Source of the DNA: an uncultured Bacteroidales bacterium
Lineage (GTDB): Bacteria > Bacteroidota > Bacteroidia > Bacteroidales > UBA932
DNA length: 64,000 nt
Assembly (NCBI GenBank): GCA_934691625.1
Contig: CAKUTA010000003.1
Coordinates: 1-64,000, forward strand
Direction of reading: 5' to 3'
The notes beneath the pieces were generated by a model. It saw only the letters and a program-made list of their open reading frames with translations. It was not told the origin of the DNA and did no database searches. How positions within the stretch are numbered: the stretch's first letter is position 1; each line of letters opens with the position of its first letter. The position numbers were made by a program, and so were the translations under genes. Positions 17,077-25,589 of the stretch are shown here, one piece after another.

Positions 17077-18999
17077 CTAATAGTCTGCATCGGTCATGTC
17101 GTTCCTATCCGAGCCAGTATATTTTGTTGCGGTACCCTTCCACTCGATTGTTACAACATTCTTTGTGCCTGTAACCATATCTTCTTCCGCGTATGTTGAA
17201 GTGTTCAGCAGTGTGAATGTGCCATAGTCAACCATTGTAAATTTGAAGTACCATTCTTTACCGTCTTTAGTCACAGTCAGTTTTGCATTGTCTGGACAAC
17301 GATGTTTAGGCTGCCCCCACTGCTCGAAATCAGAACCGTATCCGTATGATGTCATACCGCTGAATCCAACCAGATTTGCATTGCCCATGAAATAGAATGC
17401 CCATTTCGCCTCGCTCTTGATTGTTGTGAGATCCAGGTCTGTTTTATTCAACTGATCTGCCGCAAGCACGAAGTAAGGAGTGTTTCTATCGTATTTTGAT
17501 ACAGATGCAGGGGTGTTGGCATTTCTGAAATAGAATACATAGGCATCAATAGGTGTTGACATGGCGCTATCGTAGAAAGAAGGCCAATGCATTACCTCCA
17601 TTGCCGTAACAGCAATATTCTGAAGCTCCTTGCCGCTCTCATCGGTAATCAGAATCTTCGGCTCGACAGGCTTGACCGGAGTGAGGTCCGGAATCTCGCC
17701 GTCAACAGGAACACCGTAGTATTCAGCTGTAAGAGTCTCTCCGGAAGCAAGGGAGGCTGTTACATAGAAGTAGATCTTGCCGTCAGTTGCACCTGGAACA
17801 GTTTCGATAGATATTTCTCCTTCAGCTTTTTCGCTTGTAAGTGTGGCGTAGGCAGGATAATAATAAAGCTCAGCCTTCGCTGTCGTAAAATCTGCATCTG
17901 CTTCACCATCCTCATCGAATGCGGAAGCCGGGATAACCACCTTTACAGCATAGTCACCGCTTGCAAGATCAGCAGCTGCGGCAGCCTTGTCATTTGTGCC
18001 GAATGCGAACACATAATTCTCACCTGATTTCTGGCGGAACACTACAGGAAGTGCGCTCTCTACGTTGCCTGCGGATGTCTTGATAGTCAGTTTGTCAGAA
18101 GAATAGTAACCTTTAGCCGGAACTCCGGTGTAGGTCACACGGATCCTGTTGTCGCCTATTGTTGCATCCATGAGGACTGTAAGCTCTGTTTCATCCTCAT
18201 CGGTGCTCATTGTCAATGTTCCTTTGCGTCCTGTGCCGAGGACAATGTCCCCATAAGAAATGGCCAGCTCATCTGCAGAAACAGCTGAAAGGTCAAGATT
18301 TATGATGTCGTCAATGTCTGCATCGTCAGAGATCTTGATTGTCAGGACTGGAGTGGCATCTGCCGGATTGCTGACATTGCTCTGCTCATACAGGCTATAT
18401 ACTGATGTCTCCTCGAGGTTGTATCTCCACGCTGTAGAGCTTGCAATAGCTGTGGTAGTCTCCTGGTTCAGCTCCACCTGGTTGCTGAGGTCGGCCAATG
18501 CCTTTGCACATGCTCCGTTGTAGCGGACGAACAGAGGCTTGCGCTCTGCTGTGATGACATCTGCCGAGATTTCAACAGAAGTCCTGGAAAGCAGGTTTAC
18601 TGACAATGCGGCTTTTCTGATGCCGTCCAGTGCACCCTTCTTTGCTGTTATATCCTTGTATGAGATCTCGAAATTCTCCGTCTCTGTGTTAACCTCGCCC
18701 TTGACTGATGCTGTCTTCACGAATACATAGTCGGCAGCCTGCTGCATGCCAGCGATATTTGTTATGCCCTCTGTTGGGGAAAGATAGAAGGAATAGCTGT
18801 TGTCGGCACCTGCCTCGTAGATTACGGACTTTATGCTGATAAGCGGTTCTTCGCTGTACTCGATCTGATTCTTGATTTCTGCTGATGGTTCCGGATCTGC
18901 CGGGGTGTTCTCCTTTTTGCAGGCAGCCAGACATAAAACTGCTGCGAAGGCGGCTGCCATGACGGTGCGGCCTTTAGACATGCTAGATAAAATTTTCAT
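17077..18999 (-). CDS. PUL lipoprotein of unknown function, first gene of the minus-strand operon
   Basis: 640 residues with a lipoprotein signal ending CLAAC (Cys27), then KKEN and a Pro/Glu-rich linker. ATGs at residues 7 and 14 are alternative starts. The body is a series of beta-rich modules with Ser/Thr/Asp-rich turns. The last 200 residues include VFYFRNANTP, AKWAFYFMGN and a Tyr/Gly-rich stretch. I recognise no catalytic motif. It precedes SusC with a 119-base gap and has the orientation of the whole PUL, so a surface glycan-binding or assembly role is likely but inferred. No TAnnTTTG promoter element is evident in the 289-base gap upstream on this strand. Confidence 0.65.
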   Translation of the reverse strand: MKILSSMSKGRTVMAAAFAAVLCLAACKKENTPADPEPSAEIKNQIEYSEEPLISIKSVIYEAGADNSYSFYLSPTEGITNIAGMQQAADYVFVKTASVKGEVNTETENFEISYKDITAKKGALDGIRKAALSVNLLSRTSVEISADVITAERKPLFVRYNGACAKALADLSNQVELNQETTTAIASSTAWRYNLEETSVYSLYEQSNVSNPADATPVLTIKISDDADIDDIINLDLSAVSADELAISYGDIVLGTGRKGTLTMSTDEDETELTVLMDATIGDNRIRVTYTGVPAKGYYSSDKLTIKTSAGNVESALPVVFRQKSGENYVFAFGTNDKAAAAADLASGDYAVKVVIPASAFDEDGEADADFTTAKAELYYYPAYATLTSEKAEGEISIETVPGATDGKIYFYVTASLASGETLTAEYYGVPVDGEIPDLTPVKPVEPKILITDESGKELQNIAVTAMEVMHWPSFYDSAMSTPIDAYVFYFRNANTPASVSKYDRNTPYFVLAADQLNKTDLDLTTIKSEAKWAFYFMGNANLVGFSGMTSYGYGSDFEQWGQPKHRCPDNAKLTVTKDGKEWYFKFTMVDYGTFTLLNTSTYAEEDMVTGTKNVVTIEWKGTATKYTGSDRNDMTDADY

Positions 19000-19229
19000 A
19001 TTTTATTACAAATAAGTTCGAAACGATAGATCTGTTCAAACTCACGAGGCCAGGACACGGCTCATGAAATCATTTATGTACCTATTGTTTGTTGCATGCG
19101 CAATATCGGCATTATTCCTTTATGATTAAGCAGGCAAGGGCAAAATAGAGCATAAATGTAATCCTTTAGGATATTCAGTAACGTTTTTTATGCCTTGTTC
19201 ATGTGTCTTTATAATAGTTGTAATATTAT

Positions 19230-19237
19230 TAACTTTG
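19230..19237 (+). promoter_or_regulatory. Possible -7 promoter element for the GH92 gene
   Basis: TAACTTTG matches the Bacteroidota TAnnTTTG -7 box, 51 bases before the GH92 ATG. No TTG at the preferred -33 spacing was found, so this is weak. The rest of the 19000-19288 gap is AT-rich without other clear signals. Confidence 0.4.
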
Positions 19238-19288
19238 CGAAACTTGCGGACATCGTAGCATGGTGTCCGTAAAAACCAGATAGCACTA

Positions 19289-21586
19289 ATGAAAACAAGA
19301 ACATTGAAAAGAACACTGGCCATGACAGTGGCTGCTGCAGGACTTATGGCATGCTGCGGCAAAGGCATTGACTATGAGGAATCCCCGGTTGACTATGTCA
19401 GCACCCTTGTCGGGACCGAATCCACCTATGCCTTGTCTGCAGGAAACACTTATCCTGCAGTTGCGATGCCATGGGGAATGAATTTCTGGACACCTCAGAC
19501 AGGGAAGAATGGGGACGGCTGGACTTACCAGTACGCTGCCACCAGGATCCGCGGCCTGAAGCAGACGCATCAGCCGAGCCCGTGGATAAATGACTATGGA
19601 GCATTTTCCATCATGCCTGTTACCACAGGACCGGTCTTCGATGAGAATGAGCGTGAAAGCTGGTTCTCACATAAGGCGGAGGTCGCTACACCATATTATT
19701 ATAAGGTATATCTGGCAGAACACGATGTCGTTGCGGAGGTCACCCCGTCTGAACGTGCTGCGGCGTTCCGTATCACTTATCCGGAGAAGGACATGTCCTA
19801 TCTGGTGGTTGACGGCTATGCTGGCGGCTCTTATGTGAAAGTCATTCCGGAGCAGAACAAGATTGTCGGATACGTGAAGAACAATCATGGCGGAGTTCCG
19901 GAAAACTTCCATAACTGGTTCGTGATTGTCTCCGATACCCCTTTTGAGACGGTGGAGACAATAGCAGACGGCAAGATTACCGGAGCGCAGGAGGTGGAGG
20001 CTGACCATGCCATGGCGCTTGTCGGCTTTAGGACACGCCGCGGCCAGCAGGTCGGGCTGAAAGTGGCATCGTCGTTCATAAGCATTGACCAGGCGGAGCT
20101 GAATCTCCAGGAGGTAGGGGACAGGACATTCGATGAAGTCAGGACTGCCTGCCGCGACAGCTGGAACAGCGCATTGGGGCGTATAAGTGTGAGCGACCCC
20201 GACATTGACCGTCTTCGGACTTTCTATTCCTGCCTCTACCGTACCCTTCTGTTCCCCCGCGACCTTTCGGAGGTCAATGCGGCCGGCGAGAGGGTTCACT
20301 ACAGCCCATACAATGGCGAGGTCCGTCCTGGCCACATGACGACAGACACGGGATTCTGGGACACGTTCAGGAGCCTGTTCCCGCTTATGAACCTCGTCTA
20401 TCCGGAGCAGAGCGTGAAAGTCCAGGAGGGGCTTGTCAATGCATATCTTGAAAGCGGCTTCCTTCCTGAATGGGCAAGCCCCGGGCATCGCGGCTGCATG
20501 GTCGGAAACAATTCGGCATCCGTGGTGGCAGATGCATATATAAACGGTATCCGCGGATATGATGCTGAAAAGCTCTGGGATGCTGTCGTGTCCGATGCGC
20601 ATGGCGTGCATCCGGAGGTCAGCTCCACCGGGCGCCTTGGATGGGAGTATTATGACAGCCTTGGCTATGTTCCATGCAATGTCGGCATCAATGAGAATGC
20701 TGCCAGGACTCTGGAATATGCTTACGATGACTGGTGCATCTGGCGGTTCGGCAAGGCTCTCGGCAAGTCCGAGGCGGAGCTGGCGCCTTACAGGAAAGCC
20801 GCATTGAACTACAGAAACCTGTATGATCCTGAATATAAGCTTATGGTGGGACGTAACGAGGACGGGACCTTCTCACGCCCGTTCAGTTCGCTCAAGTGGG
20901 GCGGAGACTTTACTGAGGGAAACAGCCTGCATTACACGTGGTCTGTATTCCATGACCCGCAGGGACTCATTGACCTGATGGGCGGGGACCAGGTGTTCGG
21001 GAAGATGATGGATTCTGTGTTCAATATCCCTCCGCTTTTCGATGACAGCTACTACGGGTTCCCGATTCATGAGATTCGCGAGATGCAGGTCATGAACATG
21101 GGCAACTACGCCCACGGCAACCAGCCTATTCAGCATTTCATCTATCTGTATGACTGGTGCGGACAGCCTTGGAAAGCCCAGGCGCGTATCCGCGAGGTGA
21201 TGGACAAGTTCTATACTGCCGCCCCTGATGGCTATTGCGGAGACGAGGATAACGGACAGACGTCTGCCTGGTATGTGTTCTCGGCAATGGGATTCTACCC
21301 TGTATGCCCGGCGTCAGGTGAATTTGCCGTCGGCACTCCGCTCTTCCGGAATGTCAGGATCTCCCTGCCTTCGGGCAAGACTGTGGAAATCAATGCTTCC
21401 GGGAACTCGCGCGAGAATTTCTATGTCGGGTCAATGCGTGTGAACGGAAAGGTGGCTGACCGTACATATCTGACATACGATGAGCTTGCGGCCGGTGCAA
21501 AGGTGGACTTCAGGATGGTTTCATCTCCTGACACTACCCGTGCGGTATCGGCTTCTGCGCGTCCGTACTCGTTCAGCCGGGAGTAG
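19289..21586 (+). CDS. GH92 family alpha-mannosidase (lipoprotein)
   Basis: 765 residues, the usual GH92 size. The signal sequence ends GLMACCG, so it is probably lipidated. Family marks are AVAMPWGMNFWTPQ near the N-terminus, TTDTGFWDTFRSLFPL, NGIRGYDAEKLWDAV, EGNSLHYTWSVFHD, and the catalytic-region GDEDNGQTSAWYVFSAMGFY. GH92 enzymes are exo-acting, calcium-dependent, inverting alpha-mannosidases that trim N-glycans or yeast mannan. The gene is divergent from the SusC/SusD operon and is the only glycoside hydrolase in the locus, which with the S8 protease points to mannosylated glycoproteins. The exact linkage cannot be read from sequence. Confidence 0.94.
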   Translation: MKTRTLKRTLAMTVAAAGLMACCGKGIDYEESPVDYVSTLVGTESTYALSAGNTYPAVAMPWGMNFWTPQTGKNGDGWTYQYAATRIRGLKQTHQPSPWINDYGAFSIMPVTTGPVFDENERESWFSHKAEVATPYYYKVYLAEHDVVAEVTPSERAAAFRITYPEKDMSYLVVDGYAGGSYVKVIPEQNKIVGYVKNNHGGVPENFHNWFVIVSDTPFETVETIADGKITGAQEVEADHAMALVGFRTRRGQQVGLKVASSFISIDQAELNLQEVGDRTFDEVRTACRDSWNSALGRISVSDPDIDRLRTFYSCLYRTLLFPRDLSEVNAAGERVHYSPYNGEVRPGHMTTDTGFWDTFRSLFPLMNLVYPEQSVKVQEGLVNAYLESGFLPEWASPGHRGCMVGNNSASVVADAYINGIRGYDAEKLWDAVVSDAHGVHPEVSSTGRLGWEYYDSLGYVPCNVGINENAARTLEYAYDDWCIWRFGKALGKSEAELAPYRKAALNYRNLYDPEYKLMVGRNEDGTFSRPFSSLKWGGDFTEGNSLHYTWSVFHDPQGLIDLMGGDQVFGKMMDSVFNIPPLFDDSYYGFPIHEIREMQVMNMGNYAHGNQPIQHFIYLYDWCGQPWKAQARIREVMDKFYTAAPDGYCGDEDNGQTSAWYVFSAMGFYPVCPASGEFAVGTPLFRNVRISLPSGKTVEINASGNSRENFYVGSMRVNGKVADRTYLTYDELAAGAKVDFRMVSSPDTTRAVSASARPYSFSRE

Positions 21587-21610
21587 CTGTTGTTTCCGAG
21601 AACGCTTCCT

Positions 21611-21650
21611 GTGTGGCACCGTCCCGGATTTTGTCGGGACGATGCCACAC
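21611..21650 (+). terminator. Hairpin terminator-like repeat after the GH92 gene
   Basis: 16-base arms GTGTGGCACCGTCCCG (21611-21626) and its near-complement (21635-21650) with one mismatch and an eight-base loop, 25 bases after the GH92 stop. There is no T run. The GGCACCGTCCCG core recurs at 54917, so the hairpin may belong to a dispersed intergenic repeat as well as ending transcription. Confidence 0.6.
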
Positions 21651-21695
21651 TGCTTAAGTGTATTGCGCTGGTGATCAGTGTTTTATAAAATAACG

Positions 21696-21800
21696 GCGTG
21701 GATTTGGGGCTGTTTTTTGCCTCGAAATCCACGCTATGTGTAAAAACTTATCTGATTATCAGGCGCTTGGAGATTGAACCATGGTTCCGTCCCGACCGAA
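21696..21800 (+). repeat. Dispersed intergenic repeat, copy A (hairpin plus conserved flank)
   Basis: GCGTGGATTT (21696-21705) pairs with AAATCCACGC (21725-21734) around a T-rich loop. The following 65 bases include TGATTATCAG and TTCCGTCCCGAC. Copy B at 54829-54930 has the same hairpin and about 70% identity in the flank by eye. The rest of the 21587-21829 gap holds only this and the preceding hairpin. Confidence 0.6.
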
Positions 21801-21829
21801 GGATGATGAGCTCATCTGCAGGCTGGATG

Positions 21830-22468
21830 TCAATAAAGGCTCCCCGGATTGTTCACGTGGTCGCTGGACAGGAAGTCGAAATGCCCATCGTGGCAGGTCC
21901 ACGTATAGAGGACACCTGTCGCTGCATCCTTTATTGTCACAGTCTGGCGGAACACCTTGCTGAACCTGATGTCATGTCCGGATGTAACCATCTCTCCCAT
22001 GCATTTCCACCCTGCGCCGGTGAATCCGAACACGTATATAGCGAATCCTTCACCTGACGCTGAACGCACTCCTATGACAAGTTCAGGCTGCCCGTCATCT
22101 GTGAAGTCATGCGGGCCGACTGCATATTCATTGGTCTTCAGCTCCTTGCCACCCTGGAACCCTACTTTCGGATAGTCTGCCCCAGGAGTGGACACAGCCA
22201 TGTTCGGCTTTCCGTCCATAAAGAGCACGCTCCGTCTCCCGGCCTCGTCCTCCATAGCCGTGACAGTGCTGCTGTCATAGTAGAACGAAAGCACTTTGAA
22301 GGTCTTTCCGGATGTGCTGAAGGACATCGTCTTTCCGGCAGTGCCGCATTTGTCAGCTATGAAGGAGTATCCTCCCTCGAGCCCTGAAATGAATGTGCTG
22401 CCCTGTGCCTCCATCTTTATTGATATCGCCATGGACATGATGGCGAGGAATATTTTCAATGTCTTCAT
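21830..22468 (-). CDS. Exported protein of unknown function (FG-GAP-like motif)
   Basis: 212 residues with a signal peptide cleaved near MEAQG and no lipobox, so periplasmic or secreted. The middle has HDFTDDGQPELVIGVR, the D-x-D/N-x-x-x-D/E-L pattern seen in FG-GAP/VCBS-type calcium loops. The C-terminal part has TWTCHDGHFDFLSSD. I do not recognise the family. It stands alone on the minus strand, divergent from the ribosomal-protein operon, with its own promoter at 22476-22504. Role unknown. Confidence 0.7.
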   Translation of the reverse strand: MKTLKIFLAIMSMAISIKMEAQGSTFISGLEGGYSFIADKCGTAGKTMSFSTSGKTFKVLSFYYDSSTVTAMEDEAGRRSVLFMDGKPNMAVSTPGADYPKVGFQGGKELKTNEYAVGPHDFTDDGQPELVIGVRSASGEGFAIYVFGFTGAGWKCMGEMVTSGHDIRFSKVFRQTVTIKDAATGVLYTWTCHDGHFDFLSSDHVNNPGSLY

Positions 22469-22475
22469 ATCGCTG

Positions 22476-22504
22476 CAAAGTTACAGATTTCTGCTGATTT
22501 TCAA
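22476..22504 (-). promoter_or_regulatory. Promoter for the 21830-22468 gene
   Basis: Read on the minus strand: TTG (22504-22502), 18 bases, TAACTTTG (22483-22476), seven bases before the ATG at 22468, implying a very short leader. It matches the Bacteroidota -33/-7 consensus. Confidence 0.6.
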
Positions 22505-22510
22505 TGATAT

Positions 22511-22541
22511 TTTGTGGTTTGGAAAATTATTGCTACCTTTG
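22511..22541 (+). promoter_or_regulatory. Promoter for rplM-rpsI-rpsB-tsf
   Basis: TTTG (22511-22514), 19 bases, TACCTTTG (22534-22541): a perfect Bacteroidota primary-sigma promoter. Transcription would start near 22548, leaving a leader of about 54 bases before rplM. Confidence 0.85.
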
Positions 22542-22601
22542 CGACCCCTATAATGTGTAGGGATCGCAAATTTTATTATTAACCAATTAAAGATCAAGAC
22601 A

Positions 22602-23054
22602 GTGGACACACAAAGCTACAAATCAGTTTTCCTTAACAAGGCAACTGTAAACAAAGAGTGGGTCGTCATTGATGCTACCGATCTGGCACTTGGCCGTCTT
22701 GCAGCCCGCGTCGCTCTTGTCCTCCGTGGCAAGACCAAAGCCGGCTTCACACCTAACGTTGACTGCGGTGACAATGTTATCGTTGTCAATGCAGAGAAGG
22801 TGGCTCTCAAAGGCAAGAAGATGACCAACAAGGTTTACACTCGTTACACGGGATATCCTGGTGGACAGCGTTTTACCACGCCAAGGGAGATTCTTCGCAC
22901 ACGACCTACGGAATTGGTCAGGAAGGCTGTCAAAGGCATGCTTCCTAAGACTCGTCTTGGTGACAAGCTCATCAATAACCTGTTCATCTATGCAGGTCCG
23001 GAGCATCCGCACCAGGCGCAGCAGCCAAAAGAAATTAAGTTGAACGAAATTTAA
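22602..23054 (+). CDS. rplM: Ribosomal protein uL13
   Basis: 150 residues, normal for bacterial L13. It begins with a GTG codon (22602); no ATG is available in frame, and the N-terminus MDTQSYK plus ATVNKEWVVIDATDLALGRLA matches the family. The core has KTKAGFTPNVDCGDNVIVVNA and GMLPKTRLGD. It is an early-assembling large-subunit protein. It starts a ribosomal operon; rpsI follows after nine bases. Confidence 0.97.
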   Translation: MDTQSYKSVFLNKATVNKEWVVIDATDLALGRLAARVALVLRGKTKAGFTPNVDCGDNVIVVNAEKVALKGKKMTNKVYTRYTGYPGGQRFTTPREILRTRPTELVRKAVKGMLPKTRLGDKLINNLFIYAGPEHPHQAQQPKEIKLNEI

Positions 23055-23063
23055 ACAGAGCAA

Positions 23064-23456
23064 ATGGAAAAAACAGTAAACGCCCTTGGAAGACGTAAAT
23101 CAGCTGTGGCTCGTGTTTATGTTGCTGCAGGTACAGGAAAGGTTACCATCAATGGTAAGGAGCTCAACGTCTATTTCCCGGACGAGACTCTCCAGTACAT
23201 TGTAAACCAGCCTTTCGAGGTTACCGGCACAGCAGGTCAGTTTGACATCAAGGCAAACCTCGTCGGAGGTGGAATCAAAGGTCAGGCAGAGGCTATGAGA
23301 CTCGGTATCGCCCGCGCACTTTGCGAGGTCGATAAGGAGGCTTACCGCTCTGCACTCAAATCTGCAGGATTCCTTACCCGTGACTCAAGAGAGGTCGAGA
23401 GGAAAAAGCCTGGTCAGCCTGGTGCACGTCGCCGCTTCCAGTTCAGTAAGCGTTAA
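23064..23456 (+). CDS. rpsI: Ribosomal protein uS9
   Basis: 130 residues. NALGRRKSAVARVYV at the start, GGGIKGQAEAMRLGIARAL in the middle and the basic RRRFQFSKR tail, whose last residues contact P-site tRNA, identify S9. The rplM-rpsI pair is conserved across bacteria. It ends 219 bases before rpsB, with a structured gap between. Confidence 0.98.
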   Translation: MEKTVNALGRRKSAVARVYVAAGTGKVTINGKELNVYFPDETLQYIVNQPFEVTGTAGQFDIKANLVGGGIKGQAEAMRLGIARALCEVDKEAYRSALKSAGFLTRDSREVERKKPGQPGARRRFQFSKR

Positions 23457-23489
23457 TCTTACGGACACATTGATTTACATGCACAGTCA

Positions 23490-23640
23490 GGTTTACAAAT
23501 CTTCGGATCTGGTGCAGGATGTGAATTCTGCGCAAGCTGCCTGAGGATTGCCGTGACTGCGGAAAATCCAGAAGACCGGTCATGGGTGGCCGCTGCTTCC
23601 GGATTGATGAAAAGAGCCCGACAGGCTATGGCTACAGCCT
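23490..23640 (+). ncRNA. Structured leader between rpsI and rpsB, cobalamin-riboswitch-like
   Basis: The 219-base gap has no ORF but several riboswitch-like marks. GCAG-GATGTGAATT-CTGCGC (23514-23532) resembles the P4/L4 core GGTGnAAnnCCnnnGC. TGCCGTGACTG (23549-23559) resembles CCCGCnACTGT. AATCCAGAAGACCGGTC (23565-23581) matches the B12 box AAGCCAGAAGACCTGCC at about 14 of 17 positions. A later hairpin pairs AGGCT with AGCCT around 23632. A B12 switch before rpsB is unexpected, so it may be a degenerate copy or a ribosomal-protein leader that looks similar. Confidence 0.35.
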
Positions 23641-23675
23641 GAAGGGAAAGTGTAACAAAAGAAACATCACTAAAA

Positions 23676-24524
23676 ATGCCAAGAACAAATTTCCAAGAAT
23701 TACTCGAAGCAGGTGCACATTTCGGGCATCTTGCCAGGAAATGGAATCCTAAGATGGCTCCTTATATCTTCATTGAGAGGAACGGGATTCACATTATCGA
23801 CCTGCACAAGAGTATCGTCAAGATTGACGAGGCTGCAGAGGTAATGAAAGAGCTTGCACGCTCAGGCCGCAAGATTCTTTTCGTTGCAACCAAGAAGCAG
23901 GCTAAAGATATCATCGCAGAGAAGGCCGCTTCTGTCAATATGCCTTATGTAACCGAAAGATGGCCAGGCGGAATGCTTACAAACTTCCCTACCATCCGTA
24001 AGGCAATCAAAAAGATGAATACCATCGACAAGATGAAGGAAGATGGTACTTATGACAAGCTCGCAAAGCGTGAGCGTCTTCAGATTGACCGTCAGAGGGC
24101 TAAACTTGAGAAGAACCTCGGTTCCATCAAGGATATGAGCCGTCTCCCGTCAGCACTTTTCGTAGTGGACATACAGAAGGAGGCAAATGCCGTTAAAGAG
24201 GCAAACCGTCTGAATATTCCGGTAATCGCTATGGTTGATACATGTTGCGATCCTACCCCTATTGATTATGTGATTCCGGCTAATGATGATGCCGCAAAGT
24301 CTATTGAGTATATCACCAATGCTCTTTGCGTTGCCATCCAGGAGGGATTGGACGAAAGGAAGCTCGAGAAGGAGAAAGAGGCAGCTAATGAGGCAGCTGA
24401 GAAACCGGCTGTGAAGAAGCTCCGCCCTCGTAAAGGTGCAAAAGACGCAGATGAGGCTGTTGAGGCCGCTCCTGTAGAGGCTGCTGAAGCTCCAGCTGCA
24501 GCAGAAGAAGTTAAGGCAGAATAA
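23676..24524 (+). CDS. rpsB: Ribosomal protein uS2
   Basis: 282 residues. FQELLEAGAHFGHLARKWNPKM, VTERWPGGMLTNF and IPVIAMVDTCCDPTPIDYVIPANDD are S2 signatures. The usual core ends near residue 235; the extra 45 residues form an Ala/Glu-rich low-complexity tail with KKLRPRKG, a feature common in Bacteroidota. S2 binds the small-subunit head/platform junction with bS1. It is followed by tsf after 18 bases, the classic pair. Confidence 0.98.
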   Translation: MPRTNFQELLEAGAHFGHLARKWNPKMAPYIFIERNGIHIIDLHKSIVKIDEAAEVMKELARSGRKILFVATKKQAKDIIAEKAASVNMPYVTERWPGGMLTNFPTIRKAIKKMNTIDKMKEDGTYDKLAKRERLQIDRQRAKLEKNLGSIKDMSRLPSALFVVDIQKEANAVKEANRLNIPVIAMVDTCCDPTPIDYVIPANDDAAKSIEYITNALCVAIQEGLDERKLEKEKEAANEAAEKPAVKKLRPRKGAKDADEAVEAAPVEAAEAPAAAEEVKAE

Positions 24525-24542
24525 TTTAAACTCTATTTTACT

Positions 24543-25376
24543 ATGCAGATTACAGCAGCTGACGTAATGAAATTACGTAAGATGACCAGTGCCGGCATGA
24601 TGGATTGCAAGAAGGCCCTTACAGAGGCTGAAGGCGATTTCGAGAAGGCCGTTGAGATCATCCGTGAAAAAGGCAAGCTCGTGGCAGCAAAGAGAGCTGA
24701 CCGTGAGACTACCGAGGGCGCTGTCGTTGTCCGTATCGAAGGTGGCAAGGCTATCCTTGTATGCCTCGGTTGCGAGACAGACTTCGTTGCCGCTACTCCT
24801 GATTTCAAGAAACTCGCTAATGCTATCGCAGATGCCGCTATTGCAGCATTCCCGGCAGATCTCGAGGCTCTCAAGTCAGTGAAGATGGGCGACGGCTACA
24901 CAGTAGAGGAGGAGATTTCCGCTCAGACAGGAAAGACCGGAGAGAAGCATGTGCTTGCTTACTATGCGACTCTCGAGGCTCCATACATTGCACAGTACGT
25001 TCATAACAACTCCAAGGTGGGTTCTATCGTTGCTTTCAGCAAGGAAGTTCCTGTAGAGATCGGCAAGAACGTGGCAATGCAGGTTACATCAATGCATCCT
25101 GTATCTGTTTCCGAGGCTGACTGCCCTAAGGAGACTGTAGAGAAGGAGCTCGCAATGTACAAGCAGCAGATCGCTGAAGATCCGAAGATGGCAGGTAAGC
25201 CTGAGGCAATGCTCGAGAACATCGCCAAGGGTAAGCTTAAGAAGTTCTTCAAGGAGCAGACCCTCGAGGATCAGGAGTTCATTTGGGATAACAAGATGTC
25301 AGTCCTCGACTACATCCGCACTGCAGACAAGGATGCTAAAGTCCTCGCTTTCAGAAGATTTTCCCTCACAGACTAA
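24543..25376 (+). CDS. tsf: Translation elongation factor Ts
   Basis: 277 residues. The N-terminal UBA-like region ITAADVMKLRKMTSAGMMDCKKAL and the core CLGCETDFVAATPDF identify EF-Ts, the nucleotide exchange factor of EF-Tu. The C-terminal LEDQEFIWDNKMSVLDYI is also conserved. It is the last gene of the operon and is followed 16 bases later by a strong terminator. Confidence 0.98.
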   Translation: MQITAADVMKLRKMTSAGMMDCKKALTEAEGDFEKAVEIIREKGKLVAAKRADRETTEGAVVVRIEGGKAILVCLGCETDFVAATPDFKKLANAIADAAIAAFPADLEALKSVKMGDGYTVEEEISAQTGKTGEKHVLAYYATLEAPYIAQYVHNNSKVGSIVAFSKEVPVEIGKNVAMQVTSMHPVSVSEADCPKETVEKELAMYKQQIAEDPKMAGKPEAMLENIAKGKLKKFFKEQTLEDQEFIWDNKMSVLDYIRTADKDAKVLAFRRFSLTD

Positions 25377-25392
25377 TTTACTCTGTAGATAT

Positions 25393-25428
25393 AAAAAGAG
25401 CCGTACGGTATTCCGTGCGGCTCTTTTT
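25393..25428 (+). terminator. Rho-independent terminator after tsf
   Basis: A 16-bp stem (AAAAAGAGCCGTACGG paired with CCGTGCGGCTCTTTTT, one wobble) with a TATT loop and a T5 run. It is symmetrical enough to work on both strands. Confidence 0.92.
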
Positions 25429-25519
25429 CGTTGTCTGGCACCATGAATTGCGTGCCGCTGATTTTTTTTGGGGAGGCTGGGCAATGGAAGCATAGCTGCT
25501 CGTGGCTTTGTGAACGGGT

Positions 25520-25588
25520 GTCAGGCGCAAGCCTGACGTGATGAACGAAGCGAACTTCCATTGATCAGTTCCTCCAGGATCAATGGAA
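25520..25588. other. Two hairpins between tsf and rubredoxin
   Basis: GTCAGGC-GCAA-GCCTGAC (25520-25537) is a perfect seven-bp stem with a GNRA loop. TTCCATTGATC (25556-25566) and GATCAATGGAA (25578-25588) form an 11-bp perfect inverted repeat ending one base after the rubredoxin stop. The second probably ends rubredoxin transcription although it lacks a T run. The first could be part of a short RNA; no promoter seen. Confidence 0.5.
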
Positions 25589-25589
25589 A

